Part shown: positions 1 to 8,144 of the stretch, in pieces
How the letters are laid out: each line of letters starts with the position of its first letter
Numbering within the stretch: the first letter of the stretch is position 1
DNA from: Clostridium sp. AM33-3
Lineage (GTDB): Bacteria > Bacillota > Clostridia > Lachnospirales > Lachnospiraceae
Direction of reading: 5' to 3'
Length of the DNA: 35,700 nt
Assembly (NCBI RefSeq): GCF_003480315.1
Contig: NZ_QUIV01000031.1
Location: 832-36,531, forward strand
Notes under the pieces: model-generated
What the model was told of the DNA's origin: nothing
What the model saw: only the letters and a program-made list of their open reading frames with translations
The model's database searches: none
Translations under genes and position numbers: made by a program

Positions 1-1
1 A

Positions 2-286
2 ACAGGCGGCGGAGCGCAAGAGGTACAAAATTCCACTCAGTGCCGCGTTTCTTGTATGGTGTGCCCGGAACTTCGGACCTTCGATGGTTATTACTCAAAT
101 TTTTATTATTTTGAAAGCCGCGCCCGGCCGCCGAGTGTTCTACGGGATATTCTGAAAGGTGAGCCTAGACACTGGCGATACGCAGAAAGCGCATTCCTCC
201 CGGAACCGGTGCAGCGGTTTTATTATAGCGCCGGGAATGAAAAAATGCAACGCTACAGCAGCTTTTTTATGGCATCCATGAGATAG
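2..286 (+). CDS. 3' end of an unidentified gene (partial)
   Basis: This frame is open from the left edge of the window to a TAG at 284-286, and an intrinsic-terminator-like hairpin follows about 28 bases later, which supports a real plus-strand gene ending here. The visible C-terminus is rich in Tyr, Phe and Arg, with no motif I recognise. The first in-frame ATG (56) has no ribosome binding site, so the true start is probably outside the window. A competing reading in the third frame is open only to about 170 and looks hydrophobic, so the coding frame is not certain. Confidence 0.3.
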   Translation, partial: TGGGAQEVQNSTQCRVSCMVCPELRTFDGYYSNFYYFESRARPPSVLRDILKGEPRHWRYAESAFLPEPVQRFYYSAGNEKMQRYSSFFMASMR

Positions 287-313
287 AAGAACCATGCCAG
301 CATCCTGCATCAC

Positions 314-356
314 CCCGCCTTCTGATAGTAGTATATGCAGAAAGCGGGATTCTTTC
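314..356 (+). terminator. Probable intrinsic terminator of the upstream gene
   Basis: CCCGCCTTCTG (314-324) pairs with CAGAAAGCGGG (338-348) with one mismatch and a 13-base loop, followed by a weak T-rich stretch (attctttcc). It lies between the stop codon at 286 and the promoter of the next gene. Confidence 0.45.
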
Positions 357-357
357 C

Positions 358-386
358 GTGACAGAATGGGAACAGACTGCTATAAT
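358..386 (+). promoter_or_regulatory. Promoter of the threonine aldolase gene
   Basis: GTGACA (358-363), a 17-base spacer and TATAAT (381-386) form a near-consensus vegetative promoter. The -10 box is preceded by TGC, an extended -10. Transcription would begin near 393, giving a leader of about 43 bases before the ATG at 436. Confidence 0.65.
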
Positions 387-435
387 AGGGAAAAACGAAA
401 CGCATTTTATGCGGAGAAGAGGAGAGTCAAACATC

Positions 436-1470
436 ATGATTCGTTTACACAATGATTACAACCGCGGCGCCTGTGCCAAAATTTTAGAGAAGCTGGCAGA
501 GACTAATGCCGAAAGCTATGATGGATACGGAGAGGATACCTGGTGTGAAAAGGCAGCGGACCTGATACGGAAAAAATGCAAAGCTCCGGAAGCAGCTGTT
601 CATTTCTTCCCAGGTGCAACCCAGGCAAACTTTATTGTCCATGCAGCAGCGTTAAGCCCGATCCAGAGTGTCATCTGCCCGGATTCCGGCCATGTGTATG
701 CCCATGAAGCTGGTTCGATTGAGAACACCGGACACAAGCTGGTTCCGCTTCCATCTGCAGACGGAACCATTACAGCAGAACAGATCCGCAAGGCAGCCGC
801 AGCTTATTATGAGGCAGGAGAACCGAACTATCTCTGTGAGCCGAAGCTGGTTTACATTTCCTTCCCGACCGAGTGGGGAACGCTGTATTCCGAGCAGGAT
901 CTGAAGGATATCCGCAAGGTATGCGATGAGTACGGTATGTATCTGTTTGTGGACGGTGCACGCCTGGGCTATGGACTTGGTTCTGCGAAGAATGATGTAA
1001 CGCTGGAAAAACTGGCAGAACTGACAGATGTATTTTATATCGGCGGAACGAAATGCGGCGCTTTGTTTGGTGAGGCACTGGTCATCACAAACAGCGGACT
1101 GGCACGGAAATTCCGCACCTATATGAAACAGAATGGTGCGGTGCTGGCAAAAGGCTGGCTTCTGGGTCTGCAGTTCTGTGCGCTTCTGGAGGATGACACT
1201 TATGAGAAGATGACGGCCCGGGCCGATGCCTACGCCATGGAAATTAAGGCAGCCTTCAAAGAAAAAGGTATCCAGGAATTCGTGGACAGCTACACAAACC
1301 AGCAGTTCGTGATCGTGACGGACGAACAGGCAGAGAAGCTGGCGAAGGAGTATACTTTTGAGCAGGAGCGGACACTGGACGATGGAAGAAGGGTCGTACG
1401 GTTCTGCACCAGCTGGGCCACCACGGAAGCGGAGAAAGACCAGTTAATTGGGGATATCCGGGCACTATAG
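436..1470 (+). CDS. Low-specificity threonine aldolase / beta-eliminating lyase family protein
   Basis: This is a PLP-dependent fold-type I enzyme of 344 residues, expected to cleave L-threonine or L-allo-threonine to glycine and acetaldehyde in the cytoplasm. The N-terminus MIRLHNDYNRGA is the family's substrate-binding start. FVDGARLGYG (near residues 171-180) carries the PLP-ring Asp, and YIGGTKCGALFGE carries the PLP-binding Lys at about 206. Length matches the family. I chose ATG 436 because a purine-rich GGAGAAGAGGAGAG precedes it and family similarity begins there; the longer reading from 358 overlaps the promoter. The gene stands alone, with its own promoter and a terminator at 1530. 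The exact substrate within the family (threonine, phenylserine or another beta-hydroxy amino acid) cannot be read from sequence. Confidence 0.9.
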   Translation: MIRLHNDYNRGACAKILEKLAETNAESYDGYGEDTWCEKAADLIRKKCKAPEAAVHFFPGATQANFIVHAAALSPIQSVICPDSGHVYAHEAGSIENTGHKLVPLPSADGTITAEQIRKAAAAYYEAGEPNYLCEPKLVYISFPTEWGTLYSEQDLKDIRKVCDEYGMYLFVDGARLGYGLGSAKNDVTLEKLAELTDVFYIGGTKCGALFGEALVITNSGLARKFRTYMKQNGAVLAKGWLLGLQFCALLEDDTYEKMTARADAYAMEIKAAFKEKGIQEFVDSYTNQQFVIVTDEQAEKLAKEYTFEQERTLDDGRRVVRFCTSWATTEAEKDQLIGDIRAL

Positions 1471-1492
1471 AATTTCCTGGATCTGGGAATCA

Positions 1493-1501
1493 TGCTATAA
1501 T
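1493..1501 (+). promoter_or_regulatory. Possible extended -10 promoter just after the aldolase gene
   Basis: TGC-TATAAT (1493-1501) is a perfect extended -10 box, but no good -35 box sits 17 bases upstream. A transcript from here would start near 1508 and meet the terminator at 1530-1571, giving an RNA of about 60 bases. It may be the relic of a promoter for a gene now lost downstream. Confidence 0.35.
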
Positions 1502-1529
1502 GGAAACAGTATAGGAATAAGCTTGAAGA

Positions 1530-1571
1530 AAAACAGGTACTGATCGGATGACGGTCAGTACCTGTTTTTTT
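1530..1571 (+). terminator. Strong intrinsic terminator
   Basis: AAACAGGTACTGATC (1531-1545) pairs with GGTCAGTACCTGTTT (1553-1567) through a 7-base loop and is followed by a run of T ending at 1571. It ends transcription of the aldolase gene. The group II intron remnant begins three bases after the T run. Confidence 0.85.
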
Positions 1572-1573
1572 GA

Positions 1574-2276
1574 GTGCGCCTAGCGGCGCACGTTTCTAAC
1601 GGGTTAAAGTCCCAAATCCGCCCGGTAGTGGAAAGGATATAGCCGAAAGCAAGGGTGTCCATCGTGAGATGGAATCTGAAGGAAGCTGGATGTGAGAAAC
1701 ATACTAACTCATGGGCAAATCTCTGGTCTGACGAACAGAAATCTCATATAAGGTTATGCATGAGGACAAGGCTGCTCATCAAGTCGAAGTCCAATAACTA
1801 CACGGAATCATGCATGATAAATGAGGCAGATGGATGGAGAGGAAGAAACGTGTGGTACCTAGGGAGGTCTGTGCGGTACGCCTTGAAAGAGGTAACCATT
1901 GCATAAAGCAATGCTGAATGCACAGAAGTCAGCAGAGGTCATAGTAGCCGAGAGGTGAAGGACCGAATCAGTAGGAGTTTTGAGTATGACCGAGAAAGGA
2001 GGAATGACCGTCTATGGCAGAAAACATTGAAAACAATGGCTGTTCGCAAAGAGATAATGCGGAACATGAAGGGTATGTGAAAGCGTCTAGGTCATTCAAT
2101 CGGATATGGAAAGAAAGAGACAGTGCACAGCCGAGACTTTTGGAAGCGATACTGTATAAAGACAACTTTAACAGAGCGTATAAGAGAGTTAAGGCAAACA
2201 AGGGAGCGCCAGGAATTGATGGCATGACCATTGAGGAGGCTCTTCCATATCTAAAGGAACATCAACAAGAGTTATA
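1574..2276 (+). mobile_element. 5' remnant of a group II intron (catalytic RNA part and start of its ORF)
   Basis: GTGCGCC at 1574 fits the GUGYG 5' end of bacterial group II introns, and 1574-2013 reads like domain I to IV RNA (long structured non-coding stretch containing tracts such as aacgggttaaagtccc and ggatatagccgaaagc). An intron-encoded reverse transcriptase begins at 2014 but breaks off near 2274, so most of the ORF and the 3' intron domains V and VI are missing. The element therefore cannot splice or move by itself. It sits directly behind a terminator hairpin, the typical target of group IIC introns; class assignment from this is inference. Confidence 0.8.
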
Positions 2277-2286
2277 TGCCATTTGA
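2014..2286 (+). pseudogene. ltrA: Truncated group II intron reverse transcriptase/maturase (N-terminal 90 residues)
   Basis: The start is ATG 2014 behind GAAAGGAGG. Residues from about 45 (LLEAILYKDNFNRAYKRV), then NKGAPGIDGMTIEEALPYL, are the hallmark N-terminal (RT0/RT1) region of intron-encoded proteins, which normally run to over 400 residues with an YADD catalytic box and a maturase domain. Here similarity stops after KEHQQEL and the frame closes four codons later (TGA 2284-2286). All catalytic motifs are absent, so the product is inactive. The lost part lies at a junction near 2274, after which unrelated promoter sequence of the next gene begins. Confidence 0.88.
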
Positions 2287-2326
2287 TGCGATTAACAAAA
2301 TTGATAATAATTTTCATTATAAAGCA

Positions 2327-2356
2327 TTGTATTAATACCTGTACATATGATATACT
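2327..2356 (+). promoter_or_regulatory. Promoter of the surface-protein gene
   Basis: TTGTAT (2327-2332), an 18-base spacer and TATACT (2351-2356) preceded by TGA (extended -10). Transcription would start near 2363, giving a leader of about 44 bases that includes a small hairpin, GTTAG/CTAAC, at about 2365-2380. Confidence 0.55.
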
Positions 2357-2406
2357 CCTATAAGTTAGCTAAGACTAACCAATACTGAAGGAAAAGGAGT
2401 TCTGAT

Positions 2407-5400
2407 GTGAAAGTAATTAATGTATTGTCTGCGGCTGCTTGCGCTGCGCTCATAGCGGCGTCTTCTGCAGGGACCGCAATGGCTGCGGAAACCGTAACTG
2501 GGGGGGGCATGGAAGACGTCTTGGAGTTATGTAATGCCAGATGGCTCTCGTGCGAAAAATGTCTGGGTGCAAACACCTGATGGAAAATGGTATCATATGG
2601 ATCAGGATGGTATTATGCAGACCGGATGGTTTTATGATCAGAATGGAAAATGGTACTACCTGAAACAAGATGGTTCTATGGCAACAGGGTGGCTTCTCAT
2701 TGGACAGCGCTATTATTATCTCAATCCATCAGGAGATATGGTTGCCAATGGGAAGACACCTGATGGCTATACAGTAAATGCGGATGGTGCCTGGTGTAAT
2801 CCAGATGGAAGCGCAATTGTAGTTAATAACAGTAATTCTGGAACCGCAACCACAAGGAGCTCTGGAAGCTCTTCTGGTGGAGGAGGTTCAAGTAGCAGTT
2901 CATCCAATAACGGATCTAACAGCACAGATAAAACTGATCCAGAACAGCCAAACAAACCGGAACAGCCTGATAAACCAGAAAATCCAGAGCAGCCAGATAA
3001 ACCAGACCAGCCAGAAAATCCTACTGTTCTGCACGGATCGGCAGCAGTGGGCTATGGTTATTATGCAAAGGTGGCTGTGACTGTAAATGATGATGGCACC
3101 ATTCTTTCTGTGGAGGATGATGGAACGGTTCCGAAAGAGGATGGACTCAGTCCTGCATTTTGGAATAAAGCCTTGCAGTTTTTTGATACCGTAGTTGGCA
3201 AGAATCTCTCTGATTTAAAGGCAATGAAGACAACTCCTGGCGGCTCAAAGGAAGAGAAGGCGGACGCAGTTTCTGGAGCTACCTATTCTTCTAACGCAAT
3301 CCGTCTTGCAGTATTAGATGCTTTGGGAGAAAGCGAAGATAGCGATGATTTTGTGATAAACGATGAAAATGTTTTGACAGAGTACACAGGTGATTCCGAG
3401 TTGGTTGTTATTCCGGATGGTATTCAGGCGATTGATGAATACTCCTTCTCCGGAAAAGAAAATGTTAAGAAGATTGTAATCCCTGCCTCCGTTACATACA
3501 TCAATTCCAGCGCTTTTGAGAATTGTTCCAGTCTGAATGATTTTGAAGTTGCAGAAGATAATGAAGAGTATTATACAGAAGATGGAGTAATCTACGACAA
3601 AAAGGCAGATTCACAGCTTGTGCTTTTCCCATGTGGACGAGATGGCGCTTATTCGGTACCTGATACAGTTAAGACGATCGGTGATGGGGCATTTTATACT
3701 TCTCGTTTGGAAAGCCTTAAAATCCCAGCTTCTGTTGAAACAATTGGCAGTGGCATTGTAGACTATTGCTCTTTCCTTACTACTATTACCGTATCTGAAG
3801 ATAATGCGATATACTCAAGTTCGGATGGGATTGTTTATGATAAGAGTCAAACACGTCTTGTAATTGTACCTCCGGGGATTAGTGGCGAGCATACGATACC
3901 GAATACAGTAACAGAATTAGAAGATTTTGCATTTTATAGTTGCTATAAACTGACAAAGATCAATCTACCTGGAAAGCTGAAGACTCTTCCGATGGGAGTA
4001 TTTGCCGGTTGCTCTGGATTAAAGACTATACAGCTGCCGAATGGTCTTGAAACAATTGAGGATCGCGCATTTATCGGCTGCACATCTTTAGAGAGTATTA
4101 CGATTCCAGAAGCTTTGACAAATTTTGGAGCCTATGTATTTACACAGTGTACAAGTTTGCAGAGTATCAAAGTTGATGATTTGAATTTTGAATTTAACTC
4201 CAAAAAGGGAGTTCTGTTTAATGCATTCGGAGATACTTTATATGCTTATCCAACAGGAAAATCAGGAGATTATGAGATTCCATCTGGAACAGTAATAATT
4301 AAACAGGGTGCTTTCTTCTCTGCTACGGATTTAGGGACAGTAACCGTTCCGGATTCTGTAACAGATATTGAACCAATTGCATTTGTAATGCCTGGTAGTG
4401 ATATGCGTCCGGCTAATTTGAAGCTTAAGGGAAGTGCTGGATCAGCGGCTGAAGAGCATGCAACTATATATGGTATTGAATTCGAAACAGTCGGTGGCAG
4501 CCAACAGCCTGTAATTCCGGAAAAAGGACTTACTGAAAAAATTGATGGTGTAAGCTATCGTACATTTGATGGTAAAACAGCCCGTGTAGTTTCTGTTGAT
4601 GACGATGTAAAAGAGATTATTATCCCGGACAACGTCACAATTCAAGGGATGGAAGTTGTTGTCAATCAGATTAATGTACAGGCATTTGCGGGATCTGCAG
4701 TTGAAACGATTGTAGTTGGTGACAATGTTGAAAAAATTATGGATTTGGCGTTTATGGAATGCTCTAAACTACGTTCAGTAACCTTAGGAGCTAAGGTTTC
4801 AAAATGCGATTATTCAGTATTTAATGCTTGTTATGCACTTGAAGAAATAAGTGTATCATCTGAAAATGCAACATTCTTTGATAACGACGGAGTGCTGTAT
4901 GAGGATATAGATGAGGAAAATTGGACTCTTGTACATTATCCAAGTGCTCGTGCCGATGAAGAATATGAAATACTGAATGGTACGACAAGTGTTGCAGACA
5001 GCGCTTTCGAAAAAGCTAAAAACTTAAAACTCGTAACTTTCCCGGAGGGCGTTCACGAAATTGGTGATGACGCATTCTACGGACACAATGCGGAGCTTGT
5101 TATTGCAGCTCCTTCTGGCAGTGCAGCAGAAAGTTATGCGGAAGAGAACGAAATCACCTTCAAATCTACGGATGAAGATGAAAAGGTTGAGTCTGTATTA
5201 AAATCAAACGCTGATGTAGTAGCAGACGTTATCCCAGAAGTAGTCGAAAAGGTTGAGGATACCAAGGATTCTGAAAATGATGGCATCACCTCTAATACAG
5301 AAGAAATCAACAAAAACGATTCAAAATCCGAGGACGAATCAAACAAGGATGGCTCCGATAAGGTAGAGGATATCGATAAAGATGAATCTGGTAAGTCCGA

Positions 5401-5623
5401 AGAAAGCAAAGACGAAGCATCAGAGGATGAAAAGTCCGAAGAAAGCAAAGACGAAGCATCAGAGGATGAGAAGTCCGAAGCGAGCGGAGACGAAGTTTCA
5501 GAGGATAAGAAGTCTGATGAGAGTGAAGACGAAGTTTCAGAGGATGAGAAGTCTGGCGAAAATGGAGACGAAAGTTCAGATGAGGAAATCTCTGACGAGC
5601 AGGAAGAAAGCACAGAAGCTTAA
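2407..5623 (+). CDS. Secreted cell-wall-binding, FMN-binding, BspA-like leucine-rich-repeat protein; frame broken at a G8 tract
   Basis: AAGGAG (2394-2399) lies 7 bases before GTG 2407 (the nearby ATG 2405 runs into TGA). This frame encodes a clear signal peptide with an AMA-AE cleavage site near residue 27, then reaches G8 (2500-2507) and stops at 2578. The body is open in the next frame to TAA 5623. With G7 the two join to give ...TVTGGAWKTSWSYVMPDG... Counting from Met 2534, the body has three Trp/Tyr/Gly cell-wall-binding repeats (1-90), a Ser/Gly and PEQPDKP linker (95-165), an FMN-binding domain (about 168-265) with SGATYSS whose Thr near 250 is the flavinylation site type, LRR_5 repeats (about 270-880) and an acidic tail with 13-residue repeats. 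No LPXTG anchor is present; wall attachment would be through the Trp repeats. Likely role: adhesion plus extracellular redox (inference). An internal ATG at 2534 has GGAG 7 bases upstream but would give an unsecreted form. Confidence 0.85.
2500..2507 (+). repeat. Homopolymeric G8 tract, candidate phase-variation switch
   Basis: Eight consecutive G lie exactly between the signal-peptide coding part and the mature part of the surface protein. As written, the signal-peptide frame terminates at 2578 after 57 codons. Removing one G (or adding two) fuses both parts in frame. The position, early in a surface-protein gene, is that of contingency tracts in other bacteria. A base-count error in the assembly is the main alternative. 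Confidence 0.6.
5393..5587 (+). repeat. Five tandem 39-bp repeats coding an acidic tail
   Basis: Five in-frame copies of a 39-base unit begin at 5393, 5432, 5471, 5510 and 5549. The first two encode KSEESKDEASEDE identically; the others diverge progressively (KSEASGDEVSEDK, KSDESEDEVSEDE, KSGENGDESSDEE). The gradient suggests recent duplication at the 5' end of the array and a copy number able to change by recombination. Confidence 0.85.
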
Positions 5624-5636
5624 GGTTTTATGACAA

Positions 5637-5687
5637 AAGAAATACCGTTTCATGGTCTTAGGATCATGGAACGGTATTTCTTTTTTT
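5637..5687. terminator. Intrinsic terminator between convergent genes
   Basis: GAAATACCGTTTCATGGTC (5639-5657) pairs with GATCATGGAACGGTATTTC (5662-5680) with few mismatches, followed by T7. An A-rich stretch on the left side could also serve the minus-strand MATE gene whose stop is at 5724. Confidence 0.85.
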
Positions 5688-5723
5688 GATAAGCATTTAA
5701 AATTTCATTGTGCGTTCAAATGC

Positions 5724-7043
5724 CTAAATAAAGCGATACAAGTACTTTCTGTGCATCCAGATGGACAGCAGCAGTGTCACAAACTCTGCCACAGGAATAG
5801 CCAGCCATGCCCCATTGACCCCGAAGAACTGCGGAAGCACCAGCAGTGAGATCACGGTGAAGAGCAGAGTACGGCAAAAGGAGATGATGGCAGATGATTT
5901 TCCGTCGGACAGGGCGGTGAAAAAGCCGGAGGAGGCAATGTTAAAGCCGCTGAATAAAAAGTTATAGGCAAAGATCCCAAATCCGGTCACGGCCAGTGCA
6001 TGAGTTTTCGGATCATCCGTGAAGATAGTTACAATACCGGTCGAAAGATAAACGGCGGCAAAGGCTATGATCACAGAGGAAATGCTGACAAAACGGAAGG
6101 AAATACGGTAAATGCTTTTCAGCTCCTTCCGGTTTCCGGCACCGTACTGATATCCCACGATCGGGCTGGTTCCAATGGAAAAGCCCAGGTAAAAGGCATT
6201 GAACAGAAACTGTCCGTACAGCAGGATCGTGATGGCAGCTACACCATTCGGACCTGCCAGACGCATCAGGATGATGTTGAATAGAAAGGTGATCACGGCA
6301 TTGGAAAACTGGTTTACCATTTCAGAGGAACCGTTGTAGCAGGCCTGGATCAGTTCTTTTGTGTGCATGGTGAAGCGAGTCAGATGAAGAGCATGCTTCT
6401 GATTCAGAAAAAAGACCAGTCCTGCCAGGGCCGGTACCATCTGGCCAAGTCCGGTAGCCAGGGCAGCTCCGGCAATGCCAAGATCGCAGGATACGATAAG
6501 TACATAGTCCAGTCCCGCGTTGATGATCCCGGCGATCATGGTGAGGAAGAGTCCGAGGTGCGGCGCTCCGGCAGTTACCAGATAGGACTGGAACAGAGTC
6601 TGGAGCATGCAGGCCGGAGCAAAGCCCATGAGGATGCTGAGGTAGGTGCGGCAGTCTGCTAACAGCAGATCGTTGGCACCGAGTGCCCGGCTGATGAAAT
6701 CCGGAAAAAGCAGGGACAGGATGGACATCAGCAGACTTAACAGAAAGCCAGTCAGAGTAAAAAGGGAGAGACATTCTTTTGCCAGCTGTATTTTCTCCTC
6801 GCCCAGATACCGGCTGATGACTGCATTGCCGCCAGTGGCCAGCATGGTGCCAATGGCAATGACGATGCTGGCCACCGGATAGACGATGTTTAAGGAGGAC
6901 AGGGCATTACTGCCAATAAAGCGGGAGATGAAAATGCCATCCACGATGGTGTAGAGGGACATAAACATCATCATAATGATAGAAGGAAATGTAAACTTCA
7001 GCAGACTCCAGGGAGAAAAATGCTGGCTGATGGATGTACTCAT
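5724..7043 (-). CDS. MATE-family multidrug/cation antiporter (MepA-like)
   Basis: A 439-residue polytopic membrane protein with about twelve hydrophobic segments in two MatE halves, the normal family size. FTFPSIIMMMFMSLYTIVDGIFIS near the N-terminus and the ATGGNAVISRYLGE stretch are typical of MATE exporters, which expel cationic drugs or metabolites using Na+ or H+ gradients. I place the start at ATG 7043, not the TTG at 7049, because AAGGAG on the minus strand (7058-7053) is 9 bases from the ATG and only 3 from the TTG. The gene is divergent from a MerR-type regulator, and its promoter has MerR geometry, so drug-induced expression is likely (inference). The natural substrate is unknown. 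Confidence 0.9.
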   Translation of the reverse strand: MSTSISQHFSPWSLLKFTFPSIIMMMFMSLYTIVDGIFISRFIGSNALSSLNIVYPVASIVIAIGTMLATGGNAVISRYLGEEKIQLAKECLSLFTLTGFLLSLLMSILSLLFPDFISRALGANDLLLADCRTYLSILMGFAPACMLQTLFQSYLVTAGAPHLGLFLTMIAGIINAGLDYVLIVSCDLGIAGAALATGLGQMVPALAGLVFFLNQKHALHLTRFTMHTKELIQACYNGSSEMVNQFSNAVITFLFNIILMRLAGPNGVAAITILLYGQFLFNAFYLGFSIGTSPIVGYQYGAGNRKELKSIYRISFRFVSISSVIIAFAAVYLSTGIVTIFTDDPKTHALAVTGFGIFAYNFLFSGFNIASSGFFTALSDGKSSAIISFCRTLLFTVISLLVLPQFFGVNGAWLAIPVAEFVTLLLSIWMHRKYLYRFI

Positions 7044-7098
7044 AATCAAAAACTCCTTATAAAAAAGAAATAGCTTGAAAACTTAAGTGACCTTTGAG

Positions 7099-7129
7099 AG
7101 AATAAACCATAGGGTTACCCGATAGTCAA
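7099..7129 (-). promoter_or_regulatory. MerR-type promoter of the MATE gene (19-bp spacer)
   Basis: On the minus strand TTGACT (7129-7124) and TATTCT (7104-7099) are separated by 19 bases instead of 17. A long spacer holding a palindrome is the signature of promoters activated by MerR-family proteins through DNA distortion. Transcription would begin near 7092, about 49 bases before the MATE start. Confidence 0.75.
7106..7126. promoter_or_regulatory. Palindromic operator for the divergent MerR-family regulator
   Basis: A 21-base imperfect palindrome of the form AC-AT-GGGT-ACCC-AT-GT is centred at 7116, inside the 19-base spacer of the MATE promoter. Sixteen of its twenty paired positions are self-complementary. 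It is the expected binding site of the product of the adjacent gene. Confidence 0.7.
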
Positions 7130-7197
7130 GAGGTTTGAATGTTTTTTTTGAAAAACGGTCGCTAAAAAATCAGGATAGTAGCGAAGGAGAAATATGT

Positions 7198-8028
7198 ATG
7201 GACCGTAATCTGTATATGACAACAGGAGAGTTTGCCGCGCTGATGGGCGTTTCCAAATATACGTTATTCCATTATGATGATATTGGCCTGTTTTCTCCGG
7301 AATATGTGGCAGAGAACGGTTACCGTATGTATTCACTTTATCAGCTGGAAACTCTGGAAACGATTCTGATGCTTCGGGATCTTGGTATGCCGCTGAAAGA
7401 AATCCGGCAGTTCCTGCAGGTGCGAAGCCCCAAAGAGCTGGTCCGGATCTTTGCGGAAAGGGAACAGCAGATTGAAAAAGAATTGTCCAGATTAAAAACG
7501 ATGCAGGGGTGGATCCGGCAGCGGCGAAAAAAGATCAGCATGGTAATGCAGCAGGATTTTTCTGATATTGGGATCCATCATTTTCCGGAACGTTATTATC
7601 TGATCCGGCAGATTGACGGGACATCAGAGAAGGATTATATGGAAAAAACCAACCGGCTGATTCTGGATTTTAAACATGCGGAACAGCGCAATGATTACGA
7701 AGTGGCATATCTGCAGTATGGAAAAAATCTGTCCAGGCGGATTTATAATGCGTATGACAATGTACTTCTTCTTCTGGAGCAGAAACCGAAGCATATGGAA
7801 TACCGTATCATGCCGGAGGGGGATTATCTGACGGGATTTCATGTCGGACACTGGAATGCAATCGGAGAAGCTTATGCGCGCATGGAAGCTTACCGGAAGG
7901 AACACAAAATTCAGACAGATATGGTGTATCTGGAGCGTGACATGGTGGATCAGCTTGCGGTGACAAGCGTGGAAGAGTATGTGACGGAAATTGCGGTTCG
8001 CATTGTACACGAAAACTGGACTGATTGA
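7198..8028 (+). CDS. MerR-family transcriptional regulator with C-terminal effector-binding-like domain
   Basis: A 276-residue protein of the BmrR/TipA type. Residues 1-70 form the winged helix-turn-helix (YMTTGEFAALMGVSKYTLFHYDDIGLFSPEYV, then NGYRMYSLYQLETLETI), residues about 75-115 a coiled coil rich in Glu, Gln and Arg, and the C-terminal half ends with GDYLTGFHVGHWNAIGEAY, resembling a GyrI-like ligand-binding fold. ATG 7198 is chosen because AAGGAG (7184-7189) is 8 bases upstream; an ATG at 7194 is out of frame and the longer reading from 7135 overlaps the divergent promoter region. It probably activates the MATE gene when a drug-like ligand binds and may control itself. Confidence 0.9.
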   Translation: MDRNLYMTTGEFAALMGVSKYTLFHYDDIGLFSPEYVAENGYRMYSLYQLETLETILMLRDLGMPLKEIRQFLQVRSPKELVRIFAEREQQIEKELSRLKTMQGWIRQRRKKISMVMQQDFSDIGIHHFPERYYLIRQIDGTSEKDYMEKTNRLILDFKHAEQRNDYEVAYLQYGKNLSRRIYNAYDNVLLLLEQKPKHMEYRIMPEGDYLTGFHVGHWNAIGEAYARMEAYRKEHKIQTDMVYLERDMVDQLAVTSVEEYVTEIAVRIVHENWTD

Positions 8029-8039
8029 AAAATATAAAA

Positions 8040-8075
8040 CTGGATATTTAAAACAATCCAGATAGCCGCTATAAT
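8040..8075 (+). promoter_or_regulatory. pdxST promoter with an inverted repeat over the -35 region
   Basis: TATAAT (8070-8075) is a consensus -10; the -35 position (8047-8052, TTTAAA) is poor. CTGGAT (8040-8045) and ATCCAG (8056-8061) form a perfect inverted repeat with a 10-base gap that brackets the weak -35 box. This suggests an operator for a regulator such as a PdxR-type factor, but no such gene is in the window. Confidence 0.45.
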
Positions 8076-8144
8076 CTCCATCAAGATAACCGATGCGGTC
8101 CGGAACGCAGGGAATCATACGTTTACGCAAAGGAGACAGATGGA

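Noticed and set aside
2880..3020. PEQPDKP-like repeats as a separate genetic element
   Set aside because: They are a normal cell-wall-spanning linker of the surface protein and are not perfect at the DNA level.
5134..5613. Minus-strand open frame opposite the acidic repeats (Ser/Leu-rich)
   Set aside because: It mirrors the low-complexity GAA/GAT/TCC repeats of the surface-protein gene and has no ribosome binding site.
5588..5623. Sortase anchor at the end of the surface protein
   Set aside because: No LPXTG motif, hydrophobic segment or positive tail is present; the protein ends in an acidic stretch.
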